This document shows positions 44,156-53,685 of a stretch of 64,000 nucleotides of DNA, piece after piece; the stretch's first letter is position 1, and every line of letters starts with the position of its first letter. This stretch comes from Pseudomaricurvus sp965656525. GTDB lineage: Bacteria; Pseudomonadota; Gammaproteobacteria; Pseudomonadales; Cellvibrionaceae. The notes under the pieces were generated by a model. The model saw only the letters and a list, made by a program, of their open reading frames with translations, searched no databases and had not been told where the DNA came from. A program made the position numbers and the translations under genes. The stretch is from positions 106,424 through 170,423 of the forward strand of contig CBFHKY010000004.1 of the NCBI GenBank assembly GCA_965656525.1, written 5' to 3'.

Positions 44156-46219
44156 ATGCCACACGATCATGATTTACTGATCCTTTCGCAATCTGTGTTC
44201 AAGGGCGCCTACAACCGTCTCATTGCTGGTGGGTTACGATACTTAACTTTTGTTATTCTGAGCAGCGGCCTTTTCGTAAACACAGGGCTTGTCAGTGCCT
44301 CAGCAGAAGGTACCGACCTGCTTCAGAGTTACAGTACATCGTTAACCCCCGACAAGGCGTTTCTACAACAAAGGCAAGACTATTTAGACGCCAAAATTGC
44401 ATTAAGACAGGGTAAGGTTCAAGCCTACCAGCAACTGCGTAAAAAATTAGACTCCTACCCACTGGTGGTTTATCTCGACTTTTATGCACTGAACCGTCGC
44501 TTGTACCTGCTACCTCATGAGGACATCAAAGAGTTCTTGGGCAATCATGCCGATACACATTTAGCGCCTAAACTGCGCGGACGCTGGTTGAAATTACTCG
44601 CCAAAAAAAGACTTTGGTCGCACTTTAATCAGTTTTACGATCCTGACATTGCCTCTACCAAACTGCAGTGCCAATCTTTATTAGCTCGTTATCACACTGG
44701 AGACACAACTGCCTTACAAGAAACCGAGCACCTGTGGAATGTGGATGTTTCACAGCCGTCTGAATGTGACCCATTATTCAAACTATGGGAAGACAAGGGA
44801 TTGTTAACACAGGCGCTTGTTTGGGATCGCTTTCAAAAAACCATACAAGCTCGCCGCACCTCCCTGGCTCGCTACCTTGCAAAAAAACTGGAAGGCGAGT
44901 ACGCCCAAACGGCGCAATTATATCTGGAAATACATCGCCACCCCCAAAAGATTTCCGAGCACGACCGTTTTGCCAGCCAAACGCCAGACATGCAAACTAT
45001 TATTTTGCATGGGGTGCAACGATTGGCGCGACGTGATTCGCTAAAAGCTGTGACAGAGTGGGAGAAGTACGATGCCCAACAGCTGTTTGCCGATGAACCT
45101 CGCCGTCAAACACAACAGTTGCTGGCCGTAGAGTTGGTTAAAGATGGTCACCAACACGCCGCCGATCGACTGCTTACCCAAATTCCGAATTTTGATAACG
45201 AGCAAGTCACCGAGTCGCTGGTTCGTGAAGCCCTGAAACAGCAGGATTGGCCACGTGTATATCAGCACATTACCCAGTTACCCAAGAGCGAACAACAAAC
45301 TGAGCGCTGGCTCTATTGGCGCGCGCGCGCCATGCAAGAAGCAGATATATCTGACCCCATTTTGGGTCTACCTAAAACCATCTATGAAAAAATCGCTACC
45401 GAGCGCAGTTACTACGGTTTTATGGCTGCCGACCACCTAGGGAATCATTACAACTTAGGAGACGTTCCCGCTGAAATAAACCGCGATGCGATGCGACAAG
45501 TCATCAATCATCCATCTTGTCGACGCGCACAGGAGCTGCGTGCCATTAATGACAATTTGAATGCTAATCGAGAATGGTATTACATGAGTCAGCAGTTTTC
45601 TCGCGAAGAAGAGTTCATTGCAGCAGCAAAATTAGCTGATCAGTGGGGCTGGCACCACAAATCAATTATGTCGATGGCCTCAGCTAAATATTGGGATGAT
45701 CTTGAGCTGCGTTTCCCGCTGCCATACAACGAGCCGATGCTGGCAGCCGCAAAGCGGTTTCAAATTTCGCCTCTATTGCTGTATTCGGTCGCCCGACAAG
45801 AAAGTGCTTTCGCAGAATCTGCTCGCTCCCCTGCGGGTGCGATGGGTTTGATGCAATTGATGCCCACTACCGCAAAAAGCACTGCCAGAAAAGCCGGTTT
45901 GCAATACCGTAAAACCGACCTTCTGAACCCAGGCAAAAACATCCAGCTCGGTAGCTTTTATCTTACTGAACTTCTACAACGCTATCAGGGTAATCGCGTT
46001 CTGGCATTAGCCGCTTATAACGCAGGCCCATACCGTGTTGATGGCTGGTTAAAACAATCCAGTAACAACCTTCCTCCTGATGTATGGATAGAGGTTATTC
46101 CCTTCCGTGAGACACGTAAATATGTACAAAATATTCTCGCCTATTCAGTCATCTATGGCTATCGCACTGGTACCATTCCACCGCTGTTAAATAACGAAGA
46201 AAGCAACCGGACACTTTAA
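44156..46219 (+). CDS. slt: Soluble lytic murein transglycosylase
   Basis: A 687-residue periplasmic exo-transglycosylase. The signal peptide covers about residues 1-50 (hydrophobic core near 29-46, VSASA). A long alpha-superhelical doughnut domain follows, then the catalytic domain with Glu in VARQESAFAESARSPAGAMGLMQLMP, NIQLGSFYLTELL and LALAAYNAGPYRV. Earlier in-frame ATG codons add up to 40 residues of a second hydrophobic stretch; I chose 44156 because it gives a normal signal peptide, but the ribosome site is weak, so the start is uncertain. Shares a divergent promoter region with uup. Confidence 0.93.
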   Translation: MPHDHDLLILSQSVFKGAYNRLIAGGLRYLTFVILSSGLFVNTGLVSASAEGTDLLQSYSTSLTPDKAFLQQRQDYLDAKIALRQGKVQAYQQLRKKLDSYPLVVYLDFYALNRRLYLLPHEDIKEFLGNHADTHLAPKLRGRWLKLLAKKRLWSHFNQFYDPDIASTKLQCQSLLARYHTGDTTALQETEHLWNVDVSQPSECDPLFKLWEDKGLLTQALVWDRFQKTIQARRTSLARYLAKKLEGEYAQTAQLYLEIHRHPQKISEHDRFASQTPDMQTIILHGVQRLARRDSLKAVTEWEKYDAQQLFADEPRRQTQQLLAVELVKDGHQHAADRLLTQIPNFDNEQVTESLVREALKQQDWPRVYQHITQLPKSEQQTERWLYWRARAMQEADISDPILGLPKTIYEKIATERSYYGFMAADHLGNHYNLGDVPAEINRDAMRQVINHPSCRRAQELRAINDNLNANREWYYMSQQFSREEEFIAAAKLADQWGWHHKSIMSMASAKYWDDLELRFPLPYNEPMLAAAKRFQISPLLLYSVARQESAFAESARSPAGAMGLMQLMPTTAKSTARKAGLQYRKTDLLNPGKNIQLGSFYLTELLQRYQGNRVLALAAYNAGPYRVDGWLKQSSNNLPPDVWIEVIPFRETRKYVQNILAYSVIYGYRTGTIPPLLNNEESNRTL

Positions 46220-46268
46220 GGATTCTGGTCTATGCTTTAAGCATTGATCAAATGCAGGTGTGGGCAAA

Positions 46269-46844
46269 GTGACTAAGAATGGCAACCCAGCAGCGCTGTC
46301 TTATGATGAAGAGCTGCTTCATATCAAAGAAACCATCACCATGCTCTGTTTGGCTGTTTGTCAAATCGAAGCGTCACTCAATGACAGTAACAAATCGGTG
46401 GATTCGCTCACGGCCTCTTTTTCCGATTTAGCCACTCATTCTCGATCAGTAGATCAAAGTATTCAGTCAATGAACGATCAAAGTGATTTGCCCTTGATCA
46501 AAGAAAAAGTGAAAGAAACCTCAAACGAAATTCAAACCAAGATCAATCAGGCTATCACCGCTTTTCAGTTTTATGATCGCATCAGCCAGCGACTTGACCA
46601 CGTAGCACGGAGCCTAGAGAGTGTCAGTGACACCATAGGTGATCAAGAAAAAATTAATGACATAAATATTTGGCAAGCTATTCAGGCATCGGTTAAAAGC
46701 AGCTACACGATGGAGTCTGAACGGATTATGTTTGAACACATTGTTCGCGGCTCAACGATTAGAGAAGCTCTAGAAGTGTATCGGCATCACTTCTCTGAAG
46801 AAGATATAAGTGAAGAAGACGGAGATGAAATAGAGCTTTTCTAG
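46269..46844 (+). CDS. Helical protein with a CheZ-like D-x3-Q motif, possible chemotaxis phosphatase
   Basis: A 191-residue soluble all-helical protein with no membrane segment. Residues 95-112 read AITAFQFYDRISQRLDHV; the D103-x3-Q107 pattern in an amphipathic helix is what CheZ uses (Asp and Gln of QDLTGQ) to dephosphorylate CheY. The C-terminus is very acidic (EEDISEEDGDEIELF), like the CheY-binding tail of CheZ. I chose the GTG at 46269 (AGGTG about eight bases before); a GTG three codons earlier is possible. The gene lies 50 bases after slt and faces cheV. The function is inference from motif and neighbour; overall length and sequence otherwise differ from CheZ. Confidence 0.4.
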   Translation: MTKNGNPAALSYDEELLHIKETITMLCLAVCQIEASLNDSNKSVDSLTASFSDLATHSRSVDQSIQSMNDQSDLPLIKEKVKETSNEIQTKINQAITAFQFYDRISQRLDHVARSLESVSDTIGDQEKINDINIWQAIQASVKSSYTMESERIMFEHIVRGSTIREALEVYRHHFSEEDISEEDGDEIELF

Positions 46845-46966
46845 CTCAGAGATTTTCAAAAAACCTTATGTTCATCCCCTGATAAAAAAGTGAAAAACCG
46901 TTACAAGATCACTCATCAATAGCTATCCGCTTCAGTATTACTTTGCGTTTGGATCCCCGCGATCGA

Positions 46967-47917
46967 TTATTTTAAACTGCCATTATCGATTCTAGCTTTC
47001 AAATGCTTTTGCACTTTTAAGGCCAAGTCGTCTGGCTGAAACTTGGATAGGAAATCGTCACACCCTACTTTCTTTACCATCGCTTCATTAAAATTACCCG
47101 ATAACGATGTATGCAGCATAATATGCATATCTTTCAGCGTCGCATCTAAGCGAATTTCATGAGTCAACCGATAGCCGTCCATTTCAGGCATTTCGGCATC
47201 TGTTATCAACATCAAGTAGTCATTAGGGACATTGACACCTTCGGCCGCTTGCGATTTTAAAAAATTCAGCATGCGTAACCCATCCGGAAAGTACACCGTT
47301 TCCAGCCCTAGGTTTTTTAAGGTTGAGGCCGCCTGGTTGTAAGCAGTCATTGAATCATCGGCCATCAATATTTTAAGCTGGCGACTAGATGCAAATTCTA
47401 CCAAGTCTAAATCGAGAACATCTTCAGAGACATCTGTATCGTAAGGAACAATTTCTGCCAATACACGTTCCACATCGATAATTTCTACCAACTGATCGCC
47501 TAACTGAGTGATCGCTGTCAGAAAGTGTTCACGACCTGCACCTTTAGGTGGCGGTAAAATGGTATCCCAATTTAAATTGACGATTCGATCTACAGGTCCA
47601 ACCAAGAATGCCTGTACACTGCGATTATACTCTGTGACGATCAAATTGCAGTTTTCCAGGTCTTTCAGCGCAGGCCGACCAATCGCCGCACTCAAATCAA
47701 TCACAGGAATGGTTTTCTTACGCAGGTGAGTAACCCCCACTACGTGTGGATCACTGTGCGGCAAGGCTGTTAACGCTGGCACTTTAAGGACCTCTTGAAT
47801 TTTAAACACATTCAAGGCAAAAAGTTGCCGTCCAGACAGACGAAACATTAACAATTCTAGGCGGTTTTCGCCCACTAGCTTTGTTCGCTGATCAACTGTT
47901 TTTAATATCTTTGACAT
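46967..47917 (-). CDS. cheV: Chemotaxis coupling protein CheV
   Basis: A 316-residue protein with an N-terminal CheW domain (residues about 15-160: NRLELLMFRLSGRQLFALNVFKIQEVLKVP, GVTHLRKKTIPVIDLSAAIG) and a C-terminal receiver domain. In the receiver, KILMADDSMTAYNQA has the acidic pair, MLITDAEMPEMDGYRLT the phosphorylated Asp, and DDFLSKFQPDDL the conserved Lys. It couples receptors to CheA and may act as a phosphate sink. The ATG at 47917 gives MSKILKTVDQRTKLVGENRLE, as in the family; a longer frame adds 23 unconserved residues. Confidence 0.93.
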   Translation of the reverse strand: MSKILKTVDQRTKLVGENRLELLMFRLSGRQLFALNVFKIQEVLKVPALTALPHSDPHVVGVTHLRKKTIPVIDLSAAIGRPALKDLENCNLIVTEYNRSVQAFLVGPVDRIVNLNWDTILPPPKGAGREHFLTAITQLGDQLVEIIDVERVLAEIVPYDTDVSEDVLDLDLVEFASSRQLKILMADDSMTAYNQAASTLKNLGLETVYFPDGLRMLNFLKSQAAEGVNVPNDYLMLITDAEMPEMDGYRLTHEIRLDATLKDMHIMLHTSLSGNFNEAMVKKVGCDDFLSKFQPDDLALKVQKHLKARIDNGSLK

Positions 47918-48099
47918 AGGCTGTATCCAGTGGGTATCCCGACCCTGTAAGTGTAGTTCATGCAAAAACACTCTTAAGGGAAACATCGGCCAAAAAGGCT
48001 AAATCCTTAGTACCTTTTTACATATGGCCCCACATAACGAGCGTTAGCGGGGTTCCGTACTCGATGCTTTTTATGACAGCCCAACGCACGAGTGATTAA

Positions 48100-48345
48100 C
48101 TAAGTATAGTTATCGAGGTAGGTACGCAGGCCCTGCTCGTCAAAGGGCCAACCAAGCCCTTGTTGATCCTGCTCAACGGCAACAACAGGGATGCGCACGC
48201 CAAAACGCTCGACGAGATCATTGTCATCGGCGATTTCAACCTCTTGTAATCGATAATCAAATTCTGACAATACAGGCCAAGCCACTTGCTTAGCCTGCTC
48301 ACACAAATGACATCCCAGCGTGGTGTAAAGGTAAAGTGTTTTCAT
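48100..48345 (-). CDS. Glutaredoxin-like thiol protein (CxxC)
   Basis: An 81-residue thioredoxin-fold protein. TTLGCHLCEQAK holds the CxxC active site (Cys12 and Cys15), and RIPVVAVEQ holds the cis-proline. It matches the short glutaredoxin-family proteins (DUF836 type) whose substrates are unknown. Cytoplasmic, no signal peptide. Transcribed leftward with cheV downstream (182 bases). Confidence 0.82.
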   Translation of the reverse strand: MKTLYLYTTLGCHLCEQAKQVAWPVLSEFDYRLQEVEIADDNDLVERFGVRIPVVAVEQDQQGLGWPFDEQGLRTYLDNYT

Positions 48346-48421
48346 AAACGATCACCCAGCAATATAGAAGGCTATGGTAGATCATAAATGGTGGGGGTCA
48401 ACGGTCTTCAGCTTGGTTAGG

Positions 48422-49627
48422 CTATTGCTCCAAACTCTTCACAACCGATTCTAAGCGTGGTTGAAAATTGGATTCTAAGCTGCGCTCAAAATATTGACTC
48501 AGCTCTGTTAGCAAACTGCCCCCATCTTGAAATTGATCGGCTTGTTGCAGAGCATCCATCACACCCTGGACAAAATGCCCTAAAGGCTTCATGTCTGCGG
48601 CCAAAGTGCCGTTTTCAGAACGACCACCTACATCTTGATAAACCGATGTCGCACGCTGCACTTGAGTCTGTGTCAATTTAAGGGCAAAACCAGTGATCTC
48701 ATCGGAGTCGTAGCCTATCTCAGAGGCTTTCTGAAATGCGGCCTCAACATCACCATTATAGAAATCACTCGCTAATTGATTAATGCTGGCCAACAACTCG
48801 TTAATAGCCTTGAGTTCATCGGCATCCAGCTCGCCGTCTATGGTGAGTGAGAACTCATCACGGCTGGATTGTGATCGAGCATAATCCAGTAAAGTGGCCA
48901 CGCCACCCGCTTGCTCACCATAAGCTTGGGTCACACTGGCACGCATCGAAGAAACAGAAATAGCCACCTTGTCACCGTCGGCGGTGGTAAGGTTAAAGCT
49001 AAAACCTCGACTCTGCGCTTCATCATAACGGCTGCCAACTTGAGAGACAGCTGGAGCTTGAACAGCGCCTTCACTGTCAGGCTCTGATAAATACGTCGCT
49101 TTTAATTCATCAACACCAGCAAAGACTAAGTCGTAGGTCTGCTGTATATCGGCCGAAACCGCATCACTGAGTAAGCCCATATCCTCAAGAATGGCATTGG
49201 CTTCGCTAAAACCTTGCATAAAACCACTTAGGCCAGCCTCAATACGCGAGGCGAGCGCTTCCTCAGAAGCACCATCCTGCACATCACGCTGCAACTGAGC
49301 GTTTATAAAAGACAATATATTATTGGATGCCTGGCGTGCACCTTCGGAGGGTTCTGTTATGGCTGCTGTGGCGTTTATTGCGGGCTCATTACCCTGTGAC
49401 AAGCTCAAGGTTTGCTGCAACTGAGTATAACGCTCTGATCGAATAAATATGGTTGAAGGGCTGGATGTCGCACGCGAAGAAGCCGCTGTCTCCTGCTCTG
49501 TGGCTTTAGGCTGTGGCGCCTGATGGCCTTGCACTGGGGAGCGCGGGCTTTGATTTGCCAAATCAGAACGCGCCAATCCTGTGTTTTGGTGAACCCCAGA
49601 ACCTTGATGAGACGTAGATACCAACAT
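48422..49627 (-). CDS. DUF5610-like protein (401 aa)
   Basis: The N-terminal 75 residues are low complexity (Gln/Ser/Pro/Thr-rich: GLARSDLANQSPRSPVQGH). Then a helical stretch NNILSFINAQLQRDVQDGASEEALASRIEAGLSGFMQGFSEA leads to a segment SRGFSFNLTTADGDKVAISVSS that resembles DUF5610. No signal peptide, so likely cytoplasmic or flagellar-type exported by another route. AGGAGGG lies six bases upstream of the ATG, so translation should be strong. Function unknown; the family name is from memory and moderately sure. Confidence 0.7.
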   Translation of the reverse strand: MLVSTSHQGSGVHQNTGLARSDLANQSPRSPVQGHQAPQPKATEQETAASSRATSSPSTIFIRSERYTQLQQTLSLSQGNEPAINATAAITEPSEGARQASNNILSFINAQLQRDVQDGASEEALASRIEAGLSGFMQGFSEANAILEDMGLLSDAVSADIQQTYDLVFAGVDELKATYLSEPDSEGAVQAPAVSQVGSRYDEAQSRGFSFNLTTADGDKVAISVSSMRASVTQAYGEQAGGVATLLDYARSQSSRDEFSLTIDGELDADELKAINELLASINQLASDFYNGDVEAAFQKASEIGYDSDEITGFALKLTQTQVQRATSVYQDVGGRSENGTLAADMKPLGHFVQGVMDALQQADQFQDGGSLLTELSQYFERSLESNFQPRLESVVKSLEQ

Positions 49628-49769
49628 AACGTGCCCTCCTGCCTAAACTCGAATAAACCCATACAGGCGAAAAAGCCTGCTTAGGGGAATTCTATCGGCC
49701 AAAAGAGGCACAACTATAAGATCGATTAGATCTATCAACATTGCTGACTAGATCAGGAGACCCCGCGGA

Positions 49770-50657
49770 TCAGCCCCATACACTCAAATACGCGACCGCC
49801 AGAACAATAATGAACCCAAGGAGTACCGCTATTACGATACCGTGGCGACCGCCTGTTGAGTGTGTAGACATCGAGTGGCCAGTCGCAGAGTATTGGTTCG
49901 CCAAGGTATTTTGTGTTGTTGGGTGCTTGAGTCTGGAACTACTAAGGGTGCCTTTCGGCCTTCTAGAAAGGCTCGCGGCAACGTGGCTATGTTGTTTATC
50001 AAGCACTCTTACCGTGGTTTTATCGGTATCGGCAAAAGGGCCAATCACTGAAAAGCTCAATGCACCAAAACGCAATTCATCGCCATGTTTGACAAGGGAC
50101 TCCGACACACGCACATCATTCACAAAAGTACCGTTGGATGAGTCCAAATCCTTGACCGACAAAACACCAGAATTCAGATTCAGCTGAGCATGATGCCGAG
50201 ATAATTGAGCCGCTGCCAAAGTGATTTCACAATCCGAAGCCCTACCAATGAGTGTATGTTTATCAACGCCAAAACTGAGACTCTCAAAATCTGAATTTGT
50301 ACCCAGTAAAGACCAACCTGTTAGCGCTTTTTCATTCTTGATGGCACTCATGGCTTTGTTTTCAAGTTTCGTGTCGACCACTTCGAGCGTTAAATCACAA
50401 AGACTGACTCGATCACCTGGCTGCAATTGAACGTTAATCAACGGTTTTACGAACTGATCGTTTACGTAAGTGCTTGAGGAGTCGTGCAATAGCCGAAACA
50501 TCATTAAATTGTGGTTTACGCGAATTTCGGCGTGATACGGAGCAAAAGTATCAGCACTTAATACTAGGTCGTTGTCGTCCGCCGAGCCTAGTGTCACTTT
50601 CGGCTCTACCAACCAAACACCCTTTTGCTCACTGTTGGTAAATCGCAATTTAAACAT
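49770..50657 (-). CDS. FHA-domain protein with C-terminal membrane anchor
   Basis: A 295-residue protein with two forkhead-associated repeats. The first (about 18-90) lacks the key Arg/Ser/His (VTLGSADDNDLVLS, APYHAEI) and is probably degenerate. The second (about 130-205) is canonical: LIGRASDCEITL, LSRHHAQL and DSSNGTFVNDVRV, able to bind phosphothreonine. A Ser/Thr-rich linker follows, then a transmembrane helix (HGIVIAVLLGFIIVLAVAYLSVW) at the very end. So the FHA domains face the cytoplasm, tethered by the tail. No Ser/Thr kinase is nearby. Follows the patatin gene by 61 bases. Confidence 0.85.
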   Translation of the reverse strand: MFKLRFTNSEQKGVWLVEPKVTLGSADDNDLVLSADTFAPYHAEIRVNHNLMMFRLLHDSSSTYVNDQFVKPLINVQLQPGDRVSLCDLTLEVVDTKLENKAMSAIKNEKALTGWSLLGTNSDFESLSFGVDKHTLIGRASDCEITLAAAQLSRHHAQLNLNSGVLSVKDLDSSNGTFVNDVRVSESLVKHGDELRFGALSFSVIGPFADTDKTTVRVLDKQHSHVAASLSRRPKGTLSSSRLKHPTTQNTLANQYSATGHSMSTHSTGGRHGIVIAVLLGFIIVLAVAYLSVWG

Positions 50658-50718
50658 GCACCAAATTCCTTTGGGGTCGCGTTATTGTTGCTGAAAACAG
50701 GCATTTCTAAAACAGCCT

Positions 50719-51915
50719 CTAAACCTCAAAGAAGGCTTGTATACGGCTTTTTTCCCACATGGCGTCTTGATAACCCAGCTCAACCAACTCATCTATGTAA
50801 GGTTTTTCAAAGAGCAGATAACTACTGGTCGTCGCTCCGCCCCCTTTGGTTGTGGCACCTGCCGAACGCAAAAAATAGCGCACGCTACGAGGCATCGACT
50901 TTAAACGCCGACCTGCAATTTTATCCAGTTGTTTACTGGGAGAAATCGCTAAAGTTTCCACGGGTCGTAACGCAATGCCTTTTTCCACCAGTGTTTCCGT
51001 AGGGATCAAACGCAGCAACTCATTGACTCTTTCCAGGTGCTCTAAATCCCCCTCCAAGCTGTCAATAAACGCACTGCTGAATAAGTGACCGAAGACTTGA
51101 GCAATGGAAGGTGAATGTTTCGTGGGAATTTGTGGTTTGCCCCAATGAAGAGGGTTTCGGTTGCCAGAAACACCAATCACAAAAATCCTATCGGCCCCTA
51201 AATGCAAAGCTGGACTGATGGGTGCGACCTGACGCAATGCTCCATCACCATAATAATCGCGCCCAAGGCGGGCTGCAGGAAAAATACCTGGAATCGCACT
51301 AGAAGCCATTAAATGATCCAAAGACAACTTGGCATGTACCCCAGTACGACGGTAACGACGCCATTCACGGACATCGTTGCCCTGGCAGAAACTGATAGAT
51401 TCTCCGCTACTGTAATTCATCGCTGTTACAGATACCGCTTTTAAATGACCAGAATCGAGAGATTCCCCCAACTGCGGAAAGTGAATGTGTTCACCGATAA
51501 ATTCACGCAACGGTGCATTGTTTAATAAAGCAATAGAATGTTTTTTACCAATGCCTTCATTCATCAGAGATGCCAAGAGACGTCCACCACCTGCCAGCAA
51601 GCTCATCCAGCTGGTGTGAAAAACTTTAGTCGTTTCTAGCTGTTGCCAAATATCATTCAGATTATCAATTGAGTCTGAAAAGTTGCCCGAATGTGTGGCT
51701 AACGCCAGTGCATTCAGTGCTCCAGCTGAGGTACCACAAATCACAGGGAAGGGGTTGTGTGCTGTTTTAGGCAGTAGCTCCTTCACTGCATTTAAGACGC
51801 CCACTTGATAGGCCGCTCGAGCACCGCCACCCGACAGAATTAGCCCATTGGTTGGGGTATAGCTCTCTATGGAGTGACCCGCGTCACCACCCATTAGCTG
51901 GCCTAATAACGACAT
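50719..51915 (-). CDS. Patatin-like phospholipase family protein
   Basis: A 398-residue serine lipase. The oxyanion loop is LILSGGGARAAYQVGVL, the nucleophile elbow is GTSAG with Ser63, and the catalytic Asp lies in YYGDGALRQVAP. That makes the complete Ser-Asp dyad. No signal peptide or membrane helix. It resembles RssA/NTE-type cytoplasmic lipases; the substrate (lysophospholipid or acyl ester) is not readable. It starts 40 bases after the acyl-CoA ligase stop, suggesting a lipase-ligase-dehydrogenase unit that frees and activates fatty acids. Confidence 0.88.
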   Translation of the reverse strand: MSLLGQLMGGDAGHSIESYTPTNGLILSGGGARAAYQVGVLNAVKELLPKTAHNPFPVICGTSAGALNALALATHSGNFSDSIDNLNDIWQQLETTKVFHTSWMSLLAGGGRLLASLMNEGIGKKHSIALLNNAPLREFIGEHIHFPQLGESLDSGHLKAVSVTAMNYSSGESISFCQGNDVREWRRYRRTGVHAKLSLDHLMASSAIPGIFPAARLGRDYYGDGALRQVAPISPALHLGADRIFVIGVSGNRNPLHWGKPQIPTKHSPSIAQVFGHLFSSAFIDSLEGDLEHLERVNELLRLIPTETLVEKGIALRPVETLAISPSKQLDKIAGRRLKSMPRSVRYFLRSAGATTKGGGATTSSYLLFEKPYIDELVELGYQDAMWEKSRIQAFFEV

Positions 51916-51955
51916 TAACTAAGGTCTCAACTTCAATGCATAAACCGTGGCAATA

Positions 51956-53590
51956 TCACGACGAGGTACTGGAGGATTCTATACTCTCAGCTTTGAGTTC
52001 TCTTCGTAGTACTTTACCAACATTGGTTTTAGGTAATTCACTTCGGAATTCTATAAAATCCGGTACTTTGTAAGCGGTCATACGCTCCTTACAAAACTTG
52101 AGGATATCCTGAGCGGAAAGTGATGGGTCTTTCCTCACCACAAACAATTTAACCGCTTCACCGGTTTTTTTGCTTGGCACACCAATCACAGCGGCCTCCA
52201 GTATACCTGGGTGCAAAGTAACTTCCCCCTCCACTTCGTTCGGATACACATTAAAGCCCGATACAATAATCATGTCTTTTTTACGATCGACAATGGTAAT
52301 AAAGCCTTCTTCGTCGATGGTGGCAATATCGCCAGTCTTTAGCCATCCTTCGGCATCAAGAATGTCAGCCGTTTCTTCTGGACGTTGCCAGTAGCCCTTC
52401 ATCACTTGCGGCCCTCTCACCACCAGCTCTCCCGGTCCGACTGAAAGGTCATCACCGTTATCATCACAGAGTTTAACTTCAGTCTGTGCTACCGCCTGAC
52501 CTACTGTTCCTATATGGATGTTGCTGGGGTAGTTGGCCGCAATCACAGGTGAGGTCTCTGTCATACCGTAGCCTTCGGTCACCGCACAGCCAGTGACTTT
52601 TTTCCAGAGCTCGGCCATATCAGAGGTTAGCGCCATACCACCAGATGCGGTGAGCTTGAGTTTGGAAAAATCCAGTTGTTTAAACGCAGGGTAATGACAC
52701 AAACCATTAAACAGCGTGTTCAGACCTACAAACCCCGTCACCTGAAAAGGTTTCATGGCTTTGACTAACGATTTCAGGTCACGAGGGTTGGGAATCAAAA
52801 TGTTGTGATTGCCTGATCGAACCAACATCATGCAGTGAATGGTGAACGCATAAATATGATACAACGGTAACGGTGCCACAAACGTTTCTTGTGCCGTTTC
52901 ATTAAATTCACCAATACGCTCGTTGGTCTGCTCCATGTTTGCCACGATATTTCTGTGGGTCAACATGGCACCCTTAGAAATCCCCGTGGTACCTCCAGTG
53001 TACTGAAGTACTGCAACGTCAGATGGCTCTATATCTACTGTCAAAAAAGGCTTCTTAGCCCCTAAATCCAATGCGGTTCGAAGTGCGATCTGATTTGGAA
53101 AACGAAAAGCCGGCACCATTTTTTTTATGTGTTTGACCACAAAATTAATGATGGGACGCTTGGGAAAGCTGTGTAGGTCAGCCAGCTCCGTTACCACTAC
53201 CGTTTCAACGGAAGTTTTATCAATAATACTCGCCGCGGTGTCGGCCAAGTTCGCCATAACCACCAATAACTTTGCACCAGAATCATTCAACTGGTGTTCG
53301 AGCTCGCGTTGCGTGTACAAAGGGTTGGTGTTAACTAAAATCAAACCAGCCCGCAGCACACCAAACACAACCACGGGGTACTGCAATAAGTTAGCAAGCT
53401 GCACGGCCACTCGATCACCAGGTTTCAGCGCTGTGTGGTGTTGTAGATAGCTCGCAAACTGTTCACTGTAAGTATCGATTTGAGAGAACGTGAGGGTTTG
53501 ACCAAGACAGGTGAACGCAGGCAAGTCGTTAAACGTGTGTAAGGCTTCTAAAAAGACATCGGGGATGGTACGCGAGGTTTCATTTTTCAT
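51956..53590 (-). CDS. Long-chain fatty acid-CoA ligase (FadD-like)
   Basis: A 544-residue adenylate-forming enzyme that activates fatty acids to acyl-CoA. The P-loop is YTGGTTGISKGAMLTHRN, followed by GYGMTETSPVIAANYP and the hinge/ATP motif WLKTGDIATIDEEGFITIVDRKKDMIIVSGFNVYPNEVE, with a C-terminal catalytic Lys in KTNVGKVLRRELK. These are FadD-group signatures rather than those of acetyl-CoA synthetase. The ATG at 53590 is preferred; a TTG-started frame 69 bases earlier adds unconserved residues. It lies 95 bases after the acyl-CoA dehydrogenase gene. Confidence 0.9.
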   Translation of the reverse strand: MKNETSRTIPDVFLEALHTFNDLPAFTCLGQTLTFSQIDTYSEQFASYLQHHTALKPGDRVAVQLANLLQYPVVVFGVLRAGLILVNTNPLYTQRELEHQLNDSGAKLLVVMANLADTAASIIDKTSVETVVVTELADLHSFPKRPIINFVVKHIKKMVPAFRFPNQIALRTALDLGAKKPFLTVDIEPSDVAVLQYTGGTTGISKGAMLTHRNIVANMEQTNERIGEFNETAQETFVAPLPLYHIYAFTIHCMMLVRSGNHNILIPNPRDLKSLVKAMKPFQVTGFVGLNTLFNGLCHYPAFKQLDFSKLKLTASGGMALTSDMAELWKKVTGCAVTEGYGMTETSPVIAANYPSNIHIGTVGQAVAQTEVKLCDDNGDDLSVGPGELVVRGPQVMKGYWQRPEETADILDAEGWLKTGDIATIDEEGFITIVDRKKDMIIVSGFNVYPNEVEGEVTLHPGILEAAVIGVPSKKTGEAVKLFVVRKDPSLSAQDILKFCKERMTAYKVPDFIEFRSELPKTNVGKVLRRELKAESIESSSTSS

Positions 53591-53685
53591 TATTATGTGT
53601 CCCGTTGCTCTGCGCGTTGGACGTACGAATACGTATTTGGGGAGCAATCCCTTGCTCAATCATCGCGCTTGAATGTCGAAGAAAG

